Positions 8,713 to 19,200 of a DNA stretch of 64,000 nucleotides are shown here, piece after piece. This DNA comes from Blastomussa wellsi. Lineage: Eukaryota > Cnidaria > Anthozoa > Scleractinia > Plerogyridae. Position 1 is the first letter of the stretch. Every line of letters starts with the position of its first letter. Location of the stretch: positions 3,904,817 to 3,968,816 of the forward strand of contig OX393570.1 in the NCBI GenBank assembly GCA_947652115.1, given 5' to 3'. Below the pieces are notes generated by a model. That model worked only from the letters and a program-made list of their open reading frames with translations. It did no database searches and had not been told where the DNA came from. Both the position numbers and the translations under genes were made by a program.

Positions 8713-11700
8713 CTAATCGCCTTCATGCAAGTCAAGCGTGACGTCATCACCGATCAGTACAAATGAAGCCCAGTACTTCACTTCTCTGAACTTCTCCGAT
8801 TCTCTCATACACTTCATGGCCCAGTTCAGAGCGTCACTTGCACTTCTTCTTTCGGCTAGGTGCGAGTAGAACGTTTTCATGAACTCCAGAGTAGCCTCGT
8901 CGTCAATCGCCCAAAGAGAAACGAGAACGGAACGAGCACCTGCACCTAAAAAGGCTCGTGCAATGCCAACCACTCCCTCAGCTTTAACCTCACCACGACC
9001 ACTATGACAGCAACTTAGCACGACCAGTCTTGCTCGCAGTTGAACGCTCAATACATCTTTCATTGTTAAAAGAAAGTCTCCTTCCACAGGTTTTGGAGAT
9101 GTTCGTGTAGTGTTTGGGGCTAAGGCAATTTCCCCTGTTTCCATACGGCCATGTGCTGCAATGTGCACTAGAGCAACTGAAGGGAGTCGTCTTAAGACTT
9201 CGTCTTTCGTTGCCTCTTTTCCGGTGAGGGGTGCAGTGTGGAGTATTCCTCCAATCATTTCCACCTCCTTTTTGGCACATGGCAACTGCATGAGCTTTCT
9301 CCTTTTGAAACGGACTTCTTCTAAACACGGATCACCGACGAGCAACGCCCCAGACGTCTTGTGGTAATCTGCTGAACAATCTGTGATCAATTTCAAGCTA
9401 CTCAGAGAAGGAATTATCCGAATTTTGAAAGACTCGCACAGGTATTTTGAATTGGAATCCAGCAATGCAGCATAGGAGGCTAAGCTCAACGGTCCTTCTG
9501 GAACAAACATCAGTTCATTTCCATGAATCAAGTCTGAGATGGGGCCAATAATGACGTCATACAATTTTCTCAAAGGACTGGTATTAGAGTGCCTCGGTTG
9601 GGATATAGCTTGAGGGCTCCTATCATTTGACAAATCTTCGTCGCTCATCCCATCTAATGAGCGATCTTCGCATTTCACGCCACTTTTCACACCAATCATT
9701 TCTCCACGAGCATTGTGAATTAGAGACTCAGTGATAGTGGTCGCCAAATCAGCCGAACTATTACCGCTAAGTTTTTTCCTTCTCAAGTGAACATCTTTTC
9801 CGTTTTGAATAACCCAGAAAATGATTTCTCTTTTACCAGCTGCCATAAAGACTGTATTCGATGGGAGGCAACTAAATGCGTCAAAAGTTATTTCTTCCAT
9901 CTTACGAGCTGTTTCAGTTACATAGTTTAAATTCATAAGATCTTGCAAAGCTTGTGCACGTCCTTGCTCAGCGGCAAACAGGGCCTCGACTACGTCGCCT
10001 TGTTTTAACAATAACTGCCATAAACAAGTGTATGCAAAATTATTCACATTGCGGTAGCTAATTTTCCACTCATCTTTAAACTGTAGATTGTTCCTAACTT
10101 CGTTGAACATTCTCACACTAGAGCGATAACAATCAAGAGCTTCGGGTAGCGAGCCTCGTAATTCAAAGCTAAGGCCAAGACTATAAAGAGATCCAGCCTC
10201 TCCAGCCCTGTCTCCCACTTCTTTTGCAATTCTTAAGTCATGTTCATTGTACTCAATGGCTTTTTGCAAATCTCCCAGACGGCGAAAGGCGTTGCCAAGG
10301 TTGGCATATGATTTTCCTTCTCCAGCCCGATCCCCCATTTCTTTGGCAATTTTTAGATCGCGTTCATGGTACTCGATGGCTTTTTGGAACTCTCCAAGAT
10401 TGCAAAAAACACTGCCAAGATTACCATACGAAGCGCCCTCTCCAGCCTTGTCTCCCACTTCTTTGACAATTTGGAGTTGACGTTCATGGTACTCGATGGC
10501 TTTTTCGAAATCTTCCAGACTGTTGTAAGCGACGCCAAGGTTACAATACGCTTTGCCTTCTCCCGCCCTGTTTCCCAGGTCTTTGGTAAATTTTAGGTGA
10601 CGTTCATGGAACTCGATGGCCTTTATGAAATCTCCCAGACTATAATAAGCGTTGCCAAGATTACAATAGGCAGCTCCTTCTCCATACTTGTTTCCCACTT
10701 CTTTAGCAATTTTTAGATTAAGTTCATGGTACTCAATGGCTTTTTTGAAATCTCCCATGCTGTCATAAGCGTTACCAAGATTGCAATACACAACTCCTTC
10801 TCCAGCTCTGTCTCCTACCTCTTTGGAAATATTTAGATCAAGTTCATGGTACTCGATGGCTTTTTTGAAATCTCCCAGGCTGAAATAAGCGTTGCCAAGA
10901 TTGCCATATGCACCTCCTTCTCCAACCTTGTCTCCGGCCTCTTTGGCAATTTTAAGACTACCTTCATGGTACTGGATGGCGCTTTTGAAATCTCCCAGAC
11001 TGTAATAAGCGTTGCCAAGATTACAATACGATTTTCCTTCTCCATCCCTGTCTCCAACTTCTTTAGAAATTTTTAGATGACTTTTGTGGTACTGGATGGC
11101 TTTTTCGAAATCTCCCAGATTGCGATAAGAGTTGCCAAGATTACCATTCGCACCTCCTTCTCCAGCCCTGTCTCCCAGCTCCTTGGCAATTTTTAGATCA
11201 TGCTCATAGTATTCGATGGCTTTCTTGAAATCTCCCATAGAGTGATAAGCGTTGCCAAGATTACAATACGATTTTCCTTCTCCATCTCTGCTTCCCACTT
11301 CTTTGGTAATTTTTAGATGATGTTCATGGTACTCGATGGCTTTTTTGAAATCTCCCATGCTGTGATACGCATTGCCAAGATTGCCATACGCAGCTCCTTC
11401 TCCAGCTCTTTCTCCCAGTTCGTTAGCAATTTTTAAACGATGTTCGTGATAGTCGATGGCTTTTTTAAAATCTCCTATCCTGTGATAAGCGTTACCAAGG
11501 TTACCATATGTAGCACCTTCTCCAGCCCTGTCTCCCACTTCCTTGACAATTTCTAGGCAACGTTCAAGGTACTCTATGGCTTTTGTGAAATATCCCATAC
11601 TGTGATAATCACTACCAAGATTACCATACGCAGCTCCTTCTCCAGCCCTGTCTCCCACTTCTTTGGCAATCTTTAGATCACTTTCATGGTACTCGATGGC

Positions 11701-12831
11701 TTTTTTGAAATCTCCCAGACTACACAAAGCGTTGCCAAGATTGCAATACGATTTACCTTCTGCAACCCTGTCTCCCACTTCTTTGGCAATTTTTAGAGCA
11801 CGTTCATGGTACTCGATGGCTTTTTTAGCATCTCCAAGACCGTGATAAGCATTACCAAGATTACGATAAGTAATTCCTTCTCCAGCCCTGTCTCCCACTT
11901 CTTTGGCAATCTTTAGATCATGCTCATGGTACTGTAAGGCTCGTTTGAAATCTCCCAGACTGTGATAAGAGTTGCCAAGATTACAATACGCAGCTCCTTC
12001 GCCAGCCCTGTTTCCTACTTCTTTGGCGATTTTTAGACCATGTTCATGGTATTTGATAGCTATTTTGAAATCTCCCAGCCTGTGATAAGCACTGCCAAGA
12101 TTACCATATGATTTTCCTTCTTCAACCCTGTCTCCCACTTCCTTGGCAATTTGTAGATCATGTTCGTGGTACTCGATGGCTCGTTTGAAATTTCCCAGCC
12201 TGTGATACGCGATGCCAAGATTACAATACGATTTTCCTTCACCAGACCTGTCTCCTACTTCTTTTGCAATATGTAGACCATGATCCTGGTACAAGATGGC
12301 TTTTTTGAAGTCTCCCATATTGTGGTAAGCAATGCCAATATTACAATACGCAACTCCTTCTCCAACCCTGTCTTTTACTTCTTTGACAACTTTTAGATGA
12401 CGTTCGTGGTACTCAAGGGCTTTTTTGAAATCTCCCACGCTGTCATAAGTGTTGCCAAGATTACTGCAGGCAACTCCTTCTTCAGCCCTATCTCCGATTT
12501 CTTTGGCAACTTTTAGATGACGTTCGTGGTACTCAAGCGCTTTTTTGAAATCTCCCACACTGTCATAAGTGTTGCCAAGGTTACTGTACGCAACTCCTTC
12601 TTCAGCCCTATCTCCGACTTCTTTGGCAATTTTTAAACAACGTTCATGGTACTCAAGGGCTTTTTTGAAATCTTCCACACTATCATAAGTGTTGCCAAGA
12701 TTACTACACGCAGCTCCTTCTCCAGCCCCGTCTCCCACTTCTTTGGCAATTCTGAGATCATTACCTTTTAAAGTTTCATCATCAAAATCAAGTTTCTCAT
12801 CAGAAGAAGATAGGACGTGACCTTGTTCCAT
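8713..12831 (-). CDS. TPR-repeat protein with C-terminal CHAT caspase-like protease domain
   Basis: A single exon encodes 1372 residues. A short acidic head (about 1-24) is followed by 22 tandem 40-residue TPR units (about 25-905), each close to [20 protein letters not shown] plus [21 protein letters not shown] helical linker ([20 protein letters not shown]) and a CHAT domain (about 1000-1365) come next. The CHAT dyad looks intact: His in VHIAAHG (about 1227) and Cys in VVLSCCHSG (about 1275), followed by the usual [10 protein letters not shown] segment. CHAT domains are clan CD cysteine proteases related to caspases and separase; TPR-CHAT proteins, including the TTC28 group, are multiplied in corals. 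TPRs would sense a partner and CHAT would cleave; the substrate is unknown and a role in immunity or cell death is inference. The ATG at 12831 has a good context (CCATGG) and follows TTTCAG, so a 5' UTR intron is likely. The uninterrupted coding region is unlike its many-exon neighbours and suggests a retrocopy or tandem-repeat growth inside one exon. Confidence 0.9.
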   Translation of the reverse strand: MEQGHVLSSSDEKLDFDDETLKGNDLRIAKEVGDGAGEGAACSNLGNTYDSVEDFKKALEYHERCLKIAKEVGDRAEEGVAYSNLGNTYDSVGDFKKALEYHERHLKVAKEIGDRAEEGVACSNLGNTYDSVGDFKKALEYHERHLKVVKEVKDRVGEGVAYCNIGIAYHNMGDFKKAILYQDHGLHIAKEVGDRSGEGKSYCNLGIAYHRLGNFKRAIEYHEHDLQIAKEVGDRVEEGKSYGNLGSAYHRLGDFKIAIKYHEHGLKIAKEVGNRAGEGAAYCNLGNSYHSLGDFKRALQYHEHDLKIAKEVGDRAGEGITYRNLGNAYHGLGDAKKAIEYHERALKIAKEVGDRVAEGKSYCNLGNALCSLGDFKKAIEYHESDLKIAKEVGDRAGEGAAYGNLGSDYHSMGYFTKAIEYLERCLEIVKEVGDRAGEGATYGNLGNAYHRIGDFKKAIDYHEHRLKIANELGERAGEGAAYGNLGNAYHSMGDFKKAIEYHEHHLKITKEVGSRDGEGKSYCNLGNAYHSMGDFKKAIEYYEHDLKIAKELGDRAGEGGANGNLGNSYRNLGDFEKAIQYHKSHLKISKEVGDRDGEGKSYCNLGNAYYSLGDFKSAIQYHEGSLKIAKEAGDKVGEGGAYGNLGNAYFSLGDFKKAIEYHELDLNISKEVGDRAGEGVVYCNLGNAYDSMGDFKKAIEYHELNLKIAKEVGNKYGEGAAYCNLGNAYYSLGDFIKAIEFHERHLKFTKDLGNRAGEGKAYCNLGVAYNSLEDFEKAIEYHERQLQIVKEVGDKAGEGASYGNLGSVFCNLGEFQKAIEYHERDLKIAKEMGDRAGEGKSYANLGNAFRRLGDLQKAIEYNEHDLRIAKEVGDRAGEAGSLYSLGLSFELRGSLPEALDCYRSSVRMFNEVRNNLQFKDEWKISYRNVNNFAYTCLWQLLLKQGDVVEALFAAEQGRAQALQDLMNLNYVTETARKMEEITFDAFSCLPSNTVFMAAGKREIIFWVIQNGKDVHLRRKKLSGNSSADLATTITESLIHNARGEMIGVKSGVKCEDRSLDGMSDEDLSNDRSPQAISQPRHSNTSPLRKLYDVIIGPISDLIHGNELMFVPEGPLSLASYAALLDSNSKYLCESFKIRIIPSLSSLKLITDCSADYHKTSGALLVGDPCLEEVRFKRRKLMQLPCAKKEVEMIGGILHTAPLTGKEATKDEVLRRLPSVALVHIAAHGRMETGEIALAPNTTRTSPKPVEGDFLLTMKDVLSVQLRARLVVLSCCHSGRGEVKAEGVVGIARAFLGAGARSVLVSLWAIDDEATLEFMKTFYSHLAERRSASDALNWAMKCMRESEKFREVKYWASFVLIGDDVTLDLHEGD
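10116..12756 (-). repeat. 22-unit, 120-bp tandem repeat encoding the TPRs
   Basis: The coding DNA repeats every 120 bases without any insertion or deletion across the array. Signature blocks are TTTTTGAAATCTCCCA and CCAGCCCTGTCTCCCACTTC (plus strand). Units 1-3 (12421-12756) share [17 protein letters not shown] and look like the youngest duplications; the last unit is the most diverged. Confidence 0.9.
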
Positions 12832-13004
12832 GGCTGAAAGTATACGTTGGGAAAAAGATAACTTATTTCAATTTATCTAAAATATCATCAACAAATGGTT
12901 TTCACATTTTCGGTTGTGCGGTCGTTGATCTTATGTATATGGGCCTATCAAACTTTATGAATATACTCTGGTTATTTTTTGCCTATAAAATCAGTTCTAG
13001 GGCC
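12832..13004. promoter_or_regulatory. upstream region of the TPR-CHAT gene
   Basis: The 170 bases before the start codon are AT-rich, with a splice-acceptor-like TATACTTTCAG directly before the ATG (minus strand). No clear TATA or initiator could be assigned. Confidence 0.25.
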
Positions 13005-13760
13005 CTGTTTACAAGGAGGTAGGGTAAACCTAGTGCTAGGTTACCTTAGTAAAAGGGTTTACGCTAACACGCGCATATTCTTTCTCTTTCGAGGACGTGT
13101 TTATGCATCAGTCAAATCGAAGCTTCAACATCTCCCCCTGGGAATACCCCCTTGCCTTTCCCGGGGGTGGGGAATTTGATCCTCACTCATATAGGGTGGG
13201 GAATTTGAACGTTAGCCACGATTTCATGTTGCGTGTCCCGGCGATTCCACGAGGCCGACATGGCGAGTTTTGAGGATATTAAAGGAAAAGATTGCAGCGT
13301 CTTGGTAGCTTGGTTAAAAAGCAAACGTCTAAGACTTTAGGCTCCCTGTAGCTATTTGAGTGGTTGAGATATTATCGCGTAACTGCATCAACAGATGCTA
13401 GGGTTCTGTGACATTTTTTTTACTGCGTTTGATCTCAACTTCAGGAGCACAAAAGACGCTACGAAAAAGTGGAATCGGTGATCTTGGTTTTCCCGGGGGG
13501 GGGGGGGGGGGCTGGGGGCATTTGGACGGCTTTTTGGCCCGGGGTGGAGGGAATTTAAACACAAATTTTCCAAAAAATCAAATGCCCGGGGGTTGCCCGG
13601 GGGAGGATGTTGAAGCTTCGATTTGACTGGTGCATTACAAGGCTGCTTGGTCTACCCTGGTGCTATACCTAGGGTAACCCTAACTGAATGCTAGGGTTAA
13701 TCTTGCACCAGGGTAACTTTAGGCCTAGCTATGCCATGTAAACGCCCTCCTAGGACAACT
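13005..13760. mobile_element. outer repeat (GGGCCCTGTTTACA type) interrupted by MITE family B
   Basis: The left end GCCCTGTTTACAAGGAGGTA has a rough inverse at the right end (CCATGTAAACGCCCTCCTAGG). Inside are CCTAGTGCTAGGTTACC and CCCTGGTGCTATACCTAGGG blocks. Related blocks occur at about 51675-51840. A 531-bp MITE (13104-13634) splits it. Confidence 0.5.
13104..13634. mobile_element. MITE family B, well preserved, TTA target duplication
   Basis: The inverted ends are TGCATCAGTCAAATCGAAGC and its inverse GCTTCGATTTGACTGGTGCA (about 30 bp each). TTA lies directly outside on both sides (13101-13103 and 13635-13637), as expected for PIF/Harbinger-type insertion. The interior is G-rich (homopolymer G near 13495) and codes for nothing. 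Confidence 0.7.
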
Positions 13761-15490
13761 CGCAAAGAAGCAAAACATGGTCAAATAACCTACAAAATCA
13801 GCTTAAGAAAACGTTGTTTCCATTTACAAGATGTCATATTTTCACTCTGGAACGAAATATTAATTATTTACGAATAACAGCTTTTTACCATGAAATATTC
13901 GATCTAACTGTTGTTGCCATTGTCGCTACATATTCGATGTTATATAAAACATAGGTTCCAAACAAAAAATAGTGTTTGCGATCTTACTAAGCTTAGAAAT
14001 TGAAAATCTGATTTTACCGCAACTGTCAAAATAAATACTGCTGAACTCAAGGAAAGTCTTGAAGCAATACCCTGCAGGACGGCTCCAAACCCTGATTAGG
14101 ACAGATTCGCGTGAAATTATATTCCCTGTCCAGGGCTGAGGGATCAAAAACAATACCCTATCCAGCGGCACATCCCCGTATAGCCCATATAGGGGAGTAA
14201 CCCCCACACCCCCGGGCCCGGCTCAGAACTATCCAACACTACTCGTGTTTGTATATCTTCAATGTTGTTGTTGTTGTTGTTGTTCTCTGTATTCTTTAAG
14301 GCAAAGCTAATAAAATAAAATAAAAATAAAAAATAACTTTAAACGTACTTATCCTTGAAAATGCCAAAACAAATACGTCTTAACTAAAAACATTGACTAA
14401 ACTCGGCACACTAGGGGATGCATGGGTTGATATTGGTAGAGGAGTACACATTACATTGTTAAGGGACTTTGCTCTGAACGTCCCTGTCAAACAAGAGGCA
14501 CCACATAGATCTATGCAAGGGGTCCATCACGCAATATTTCCTCCACACAAAACGGTAACGGTACATTATAAACACAAAATACGGACAAAATACAGCGGCA
14601 ATTTCTTCAAATCCCCCATCACCCGATCACTTACTGATACCAAACTCGCACTCCCCAATCCCCCCAGGTACGAGGACGAGTCAAATGCCTGGGGTATGGC
14701 TGGGAAGACTGCAATTTCGATTTGATCGGTACATTTCGAAGCACAGGCTTGTTTCAAGGGCTGCATTTGTTCCTTACAGCCGTATTTGTCTTCTTTGGAC
14801 GGAGCTCACAATTTGAGAGTTTAAGCCAATCTTCATTCATCAAAATAACTAAAGCCACATTAATTTAATATGTGATTTCCCAAAAAGCAAGAAAATTAAG
14901 TCATATGAATGAATTTAATGCGTCATGTACCCTGACCGAAGCATCGAATGACATGCCTTACCTCAGCTAAACAGATAGAAAACCATGACTGAGATGACTC
15001 TTGAGCCTTGGAGAGAAGTAAATTTGCAGCAATTTCTTACAGCATGCACGTGAAAAGTTTGTATTTATGAATCGACGGAACACTAGCTTCGCGTACAACC
15101 TACCTGACATGAGTTTGTGTGACACAGGAAGACGAATCTGCTGATGAATTCGAGATGAATAATTAATTAGGGGGGCTCCCCATATTTCCATCTCATCAGG
15201 GGCCTCGCTAAAACCTGAAAATGTTATTTTGGCTCGAACACAGATAAATATTACAAAAAATTCGCCCGTGTTTTTTGTGCATTGATTAACTTTTTGCTTT
15301 GAACTTGTGGGTATTTCGACGAAGTTTGTTTTTGTAATCCTAATTTTGGTGTCATACATCTTGTTAACGCTATTTCTGCCACCCCTTTGCTTTCAGTTTT
15401 GAAATACGTATTGTATTGTATTGAAATATCGTATTGCGACACCGTCCATAATACAATATTGTAATTTCATTTATGGTCTATTTATATAAT
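13761..15490. other. intergenic, repeats only
   Basis: No supported gene. There is a (GTT)n microsatellite near 14262-14283. The block at 14390-14740 ends TTTCGATTTGATCGGTACAT, possibly a remote relative of MITE family B. Frames of up to 130 codons on the minus strand at 14967-15359 lack any recognisable domain. Confidence 0.4.
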
Positions 15491-15493
15491 TTT

Positions 15494-15535
15494 GTAACCT
15501 GATGAAGGCTTGTCTGACCAGCCAAAATATTATTT
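15494..15535 (+). ncRNA. second, divergent hammerhead-like motif
   Basis: CTGATGA (15499-15505) is followed by A, a stem GGCT/AGCC with a TGTCTGACC loop, then AAAATATT where a hammerhead would have GAA plus a self-complementary ATAT. The G of GAA is A here, so this copy is probably inactive. The layout is like that of the tail motif at 3443-3485 but the sequence differs, pointing to another Penelope-like lineage. No coding part lies nearby. Confidence 0.3.
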
Positions 15536-16065
15536 TCAAACATAATACGTTGCCTCCTTGTTGTAGTCTTTGAACTTCTCATCGTTTTTCTTGAATATTT
15601 TTACGATTTGAGTTCTTTGTTTTCTCCATAGTTCTAGTTTCAATTGAGAAGATTTATTAAACACTCGAGAGAGTGCTTCATCACATTTCCAAACACCTCG
15701 AAGTTTGACAAATTCTTAGGGTACATGATACCGGCGCGATTTTCAATCTGGTGCAAGAAGAAAAAGTGTACTGTTTTTACATAAACCATTTTTATTGTGA
15801 TGCGAGTTGTTACACTCTACTAGTGGGGGAATTTCGAGCGCCCCAGGAGCCTGTTTACAGGCTAGTTTTATACGGCTGTAAACTCTGCAGTAAAAAAAAA
15901 ATATATGAAATTAAACGAACAGTCGTACGGTGTTTACAAGACACCGGAATGAATTTTAGTATCGGAATGAAAATCTCGCTCCGGTGCCGGTTCGAATTCG
16001 CGCCAGTTCCGTTATGATATTTTGTGATGGCGTCATGTAAATGATACAGAGCCGGCTGCCATGCG

Positions 16066-16152
16066 AGGGCCGAGGCAGCCTACGTATAGCCGTACCCACA
16101 CCCCGTTTTTCCTCGGGGGATGGGTACGGCTGCACGTAGGCTGGGGCCGAGG
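16066..16152. repeat. GC-rich foldback upstream of MFSD1
   Basis: AGCCTACGTATAGCCGTACCC and its approximate inverse GGGTACGGCTGCACGTAGGC flank a loop containing CCCGTTTTTCCTCGGGG. It lies about 140 bases before the MFSD1 start codon, within or next to its likely promoter. Confidence 0.6.
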
Positions 16153-16255
16153 GAGCCGGGGTGAACTCGCACCGGTACGAAAGTCGCCACACCCCCTTAT
16201 TTTCAACGCTTCTGGAAAGGTGAGGTCTACAACAAGCTTGGGTGTCCTGTGAGAA

Positions 16256-16265
16256 GTCACGTGTT
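16256..16265 (+). promoter_or_regulatory. CLEAR-like E-box upstream of MFSD1
   Basis: GTCACGTGTT matches the lysosomal-gene CLEAR element (GTCACGTGAC, bound by TFEB/MiT factors) at 8 of 10 positions, 26 bases before the start codon. CACGTG words also occur elsewhere in the window, so chance is possible. Confidence 0.3.
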
Positions 16266-16290
16266 GGTCATGGGACATTCGTGATTCAAG

Positions 16291-19200
16291 ATGGAGGACA
16301 GTGACGAAAAAACTCCTCTCATGATAAATAGGAAATTCGAACACTCTGAAGAAGAATTAACTGGCTGTGGAGCGACAGTTTGCTGTGATCCAAGACGAAA
16401 TTTCCATCGCTATTTTGTTCTAGGGCTGATATGTTTTCTGAGTTTCGGTAAGTGCAAGCTTGAAATGTCACGAGCACGTTCGTGATCGATAAAATCTTAG
16501 CTTACAAAAGAAACAAAAATACATTAAGTCTACCTCAAATGTTCTTCCATTATCTAAACTTCCGCGGAATGAATGCGAAATGTTCTTGTCAAACGAGAGC
16601 TGAGAAATTCTGATGTTCAGTTTTACCGAAGCCAACGAGGATTGGCAAAGTGAAGTGAAGCGAACTTTCAGTTCACTTCCGGCCTATTAGGTATAATGTC
16701 AGGCAATATTTTGCAACAGTGTTTATACGAAATTGACTCATTTCAAATTTAACAAGGACAAACCGTCTTTAGTGATGTAAACTTGCACAATTAAGCTTCC
16801 TTTTTTCACAAAGCTTTCTCTACACAACGGTGGTGGACAAACTGACCCCTAGTACATGGACTACCCTACCCCTAAAAACGCTTAAAAACTGTTTTTAAAG
16901 GTAGTCCATTTCGTAATCCATTTTCAAATGGATAGAGTTTTTAGGGGTAGGGTAGTCCATTTGGGTAGTCCATCGGGGTAGTCCATGGACTGGGGATTAG
17001 TGTTTTGTCCACCACTCTACACAACAGCTTGCTTCCAAACTACTAGTTTGCCAATTGGTTTGCCCTTTTTATGCAGTTGGAAGAACGTTAGTGTGTTGGT
17101 GCCCTCTGAATAAAAAAACTAGTTCCAAGTTTGCTAACCTAGGAATGCTTTTTATGAGGAGGATTAATTTATTTATAAATTTTCCTCAGAGTTTGTGACA
17201 TTTGGTTATAGTGCAATTAAGAAATTAGAACTGTAAATTGATTGCACTTTACTTCAAGGTTGTTGTAAATCAATCAATCAGTCAATCAATCAATCAATCC
17301 CCAATAGGAGACTTTATTATATCTCTCAGTGCGGACGCTGTGATTGGTCATTAGTAGGTCGTACTCAAAAAGTATGGCCCGCTTAATTAAAAATTGCGCT
17401 TGATTCCAAGATAGAGAGAGATAATAAATTAATATCTTTCTAACCTTGTTTTCTTGGTTCTTGGTCCCTACTATAAATTACAGACCCTTGTTTTTTCCCT
17501 TCGATTTATGACACGTAAATCTACCTAAGTAGAAAAATGTGGGCCGTAATTTACAGTGCGGCCCTTGAACTTGGTTAGTAAGAGGTATGTGCTATTTGCA
17601 AAACATTTTGCAGGTGATCTCAACAAACCCTTCTGGGCTCAACAAGGAGAGCCCCTGTTACATTGTAGTTTCATGGTCAAAAAATTTTTTCTAGTTAGAG
17701 AATTCTGTGTACCGGTACATGAATGTACATGTGAGTATTCTCTGTTTTTTCTTGTTTCCTTATAGGAAGCTATTATTGCTATGATAACCCTGCAGCTTTA
17801 GAGAAAACTATCGAGCAGGTATGTTGTTTTTCTAATAGCAGAGCTCCAGCAGCTGCAGAGCAGAGCCCCATGCCCATAGAGATTGGAAAACCATACATGT
17901 ACGGGAATACGAGAACCATTCAGTTCATTCTTCATGGTCAAAATGGCCAGAGGCATAGCCTGCGGGCGCGGGCGCTGTACCTACATACCTGCGCATGTTC
18001 AACATTGTTTAACATGGTGGCTATATACTCCAGAAGCAGATATCAACCTTGTAAGCTTACATCTTTGATATTGGACCATCCACATTATGGTCAGTTGACA
18101 GCTATCACACCAAGGTATCCCCTGACCAGTATCACATGACCATATCATGGGCTCAGGTTTAGGACTTGTTGAGATTGTATGTTGAAATTTTTTAAAGTTG
18201 GCTGCTGACCAGGTAATTTTCCGGGTTATGGCAGTAGTATTTCTGCGATTTTAGTTACAATAATTATGTTGGCTATGAAATCTTTCTTGAGGAGTTGCGT
18301 ACGTGATAATTTTCCCGTGAGCATTTTCTTAAACTATTAAGAGCCAGGAAAAATACCGTATTTACCCGTGTATAAGTCGACCTTTCATGACCTAAAAATC
18401 AGTCCAAAAAATCGCCCTCGACTTATACATGGGTCAAAAACTAAAACCCAAGCACCAGTAAAATAAATTCGGCACAATTAGCATAACAATTGTGTCTATA
18501 ATCTTACGTAAAACATCTTACAAACAATGACACAAAACGCGAAGTCCTTCGCTTAGCGGTCTGCATCTAAATTCGCAGTTCAAGTCGAAATGCTTTAAAA
18601 TTTATTTGCTTTATGTAGACCTGAGGGTTGAAGATACTCCCTGGCACAATTTCGGAATAAAGAACTGACATTTCTTGCAAAATAAAGCTGTAAATCTGCT
18701 GAGGAAAAACATCTTTCTCGCTTCGAACTCCTTGCTTGGTAACCTGGCATTATGTAAGCACGTGCAGTCATCAGTTACCAATACTCGACCGATTTTGTAG
18801 CTTGGTTACCAAGTTTTCTAAACACGCTGTTTATCGAGCGTTCTCGAAGATTTAAGGCCTTCTTTGGTGTTTTGCCTGCCTGCTAAAGCTGCTTTTTCCA
18901 TTTCCACAGTGAAAAAGGTTTGTCTGCAATTAGTATGTCTGATTTTGTAAGCCTGTTTCAAACATTATGGACAAAATGCCCACATGTACATGTGTTGTTT
19001 AAACGATTGCGGACATGCGAGAATATTAAAACTTCACAATGAAACTTGCTGTGATTGTTTCATATATCAATAGTACTTACCTGAACAATAATTCTAAGAA
19101 ATACAATATATTTAAGTTTTCCAATAAAATAAAGAAAACTTAGTTTTTGGCCCCAAAGTTAGGGGGTCGACTTATACACGAGGTCGACTAATACACGGGT

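Noticed and set aside
10224..12242. other frames across the TPR array
   Set aside because: Shadows of the 120-bp coding repeat.
14967..15359. 130-codon minus-strand frame
   Set aside because: No recognisable family and atypical composition; intergenic repeat sequence is more likely.
15956..16344. minus-strand frames opposite the MFSD1 start
   Set aside because: They cross the foldback at 16066-16152 and antisense of exon 1; no domain.
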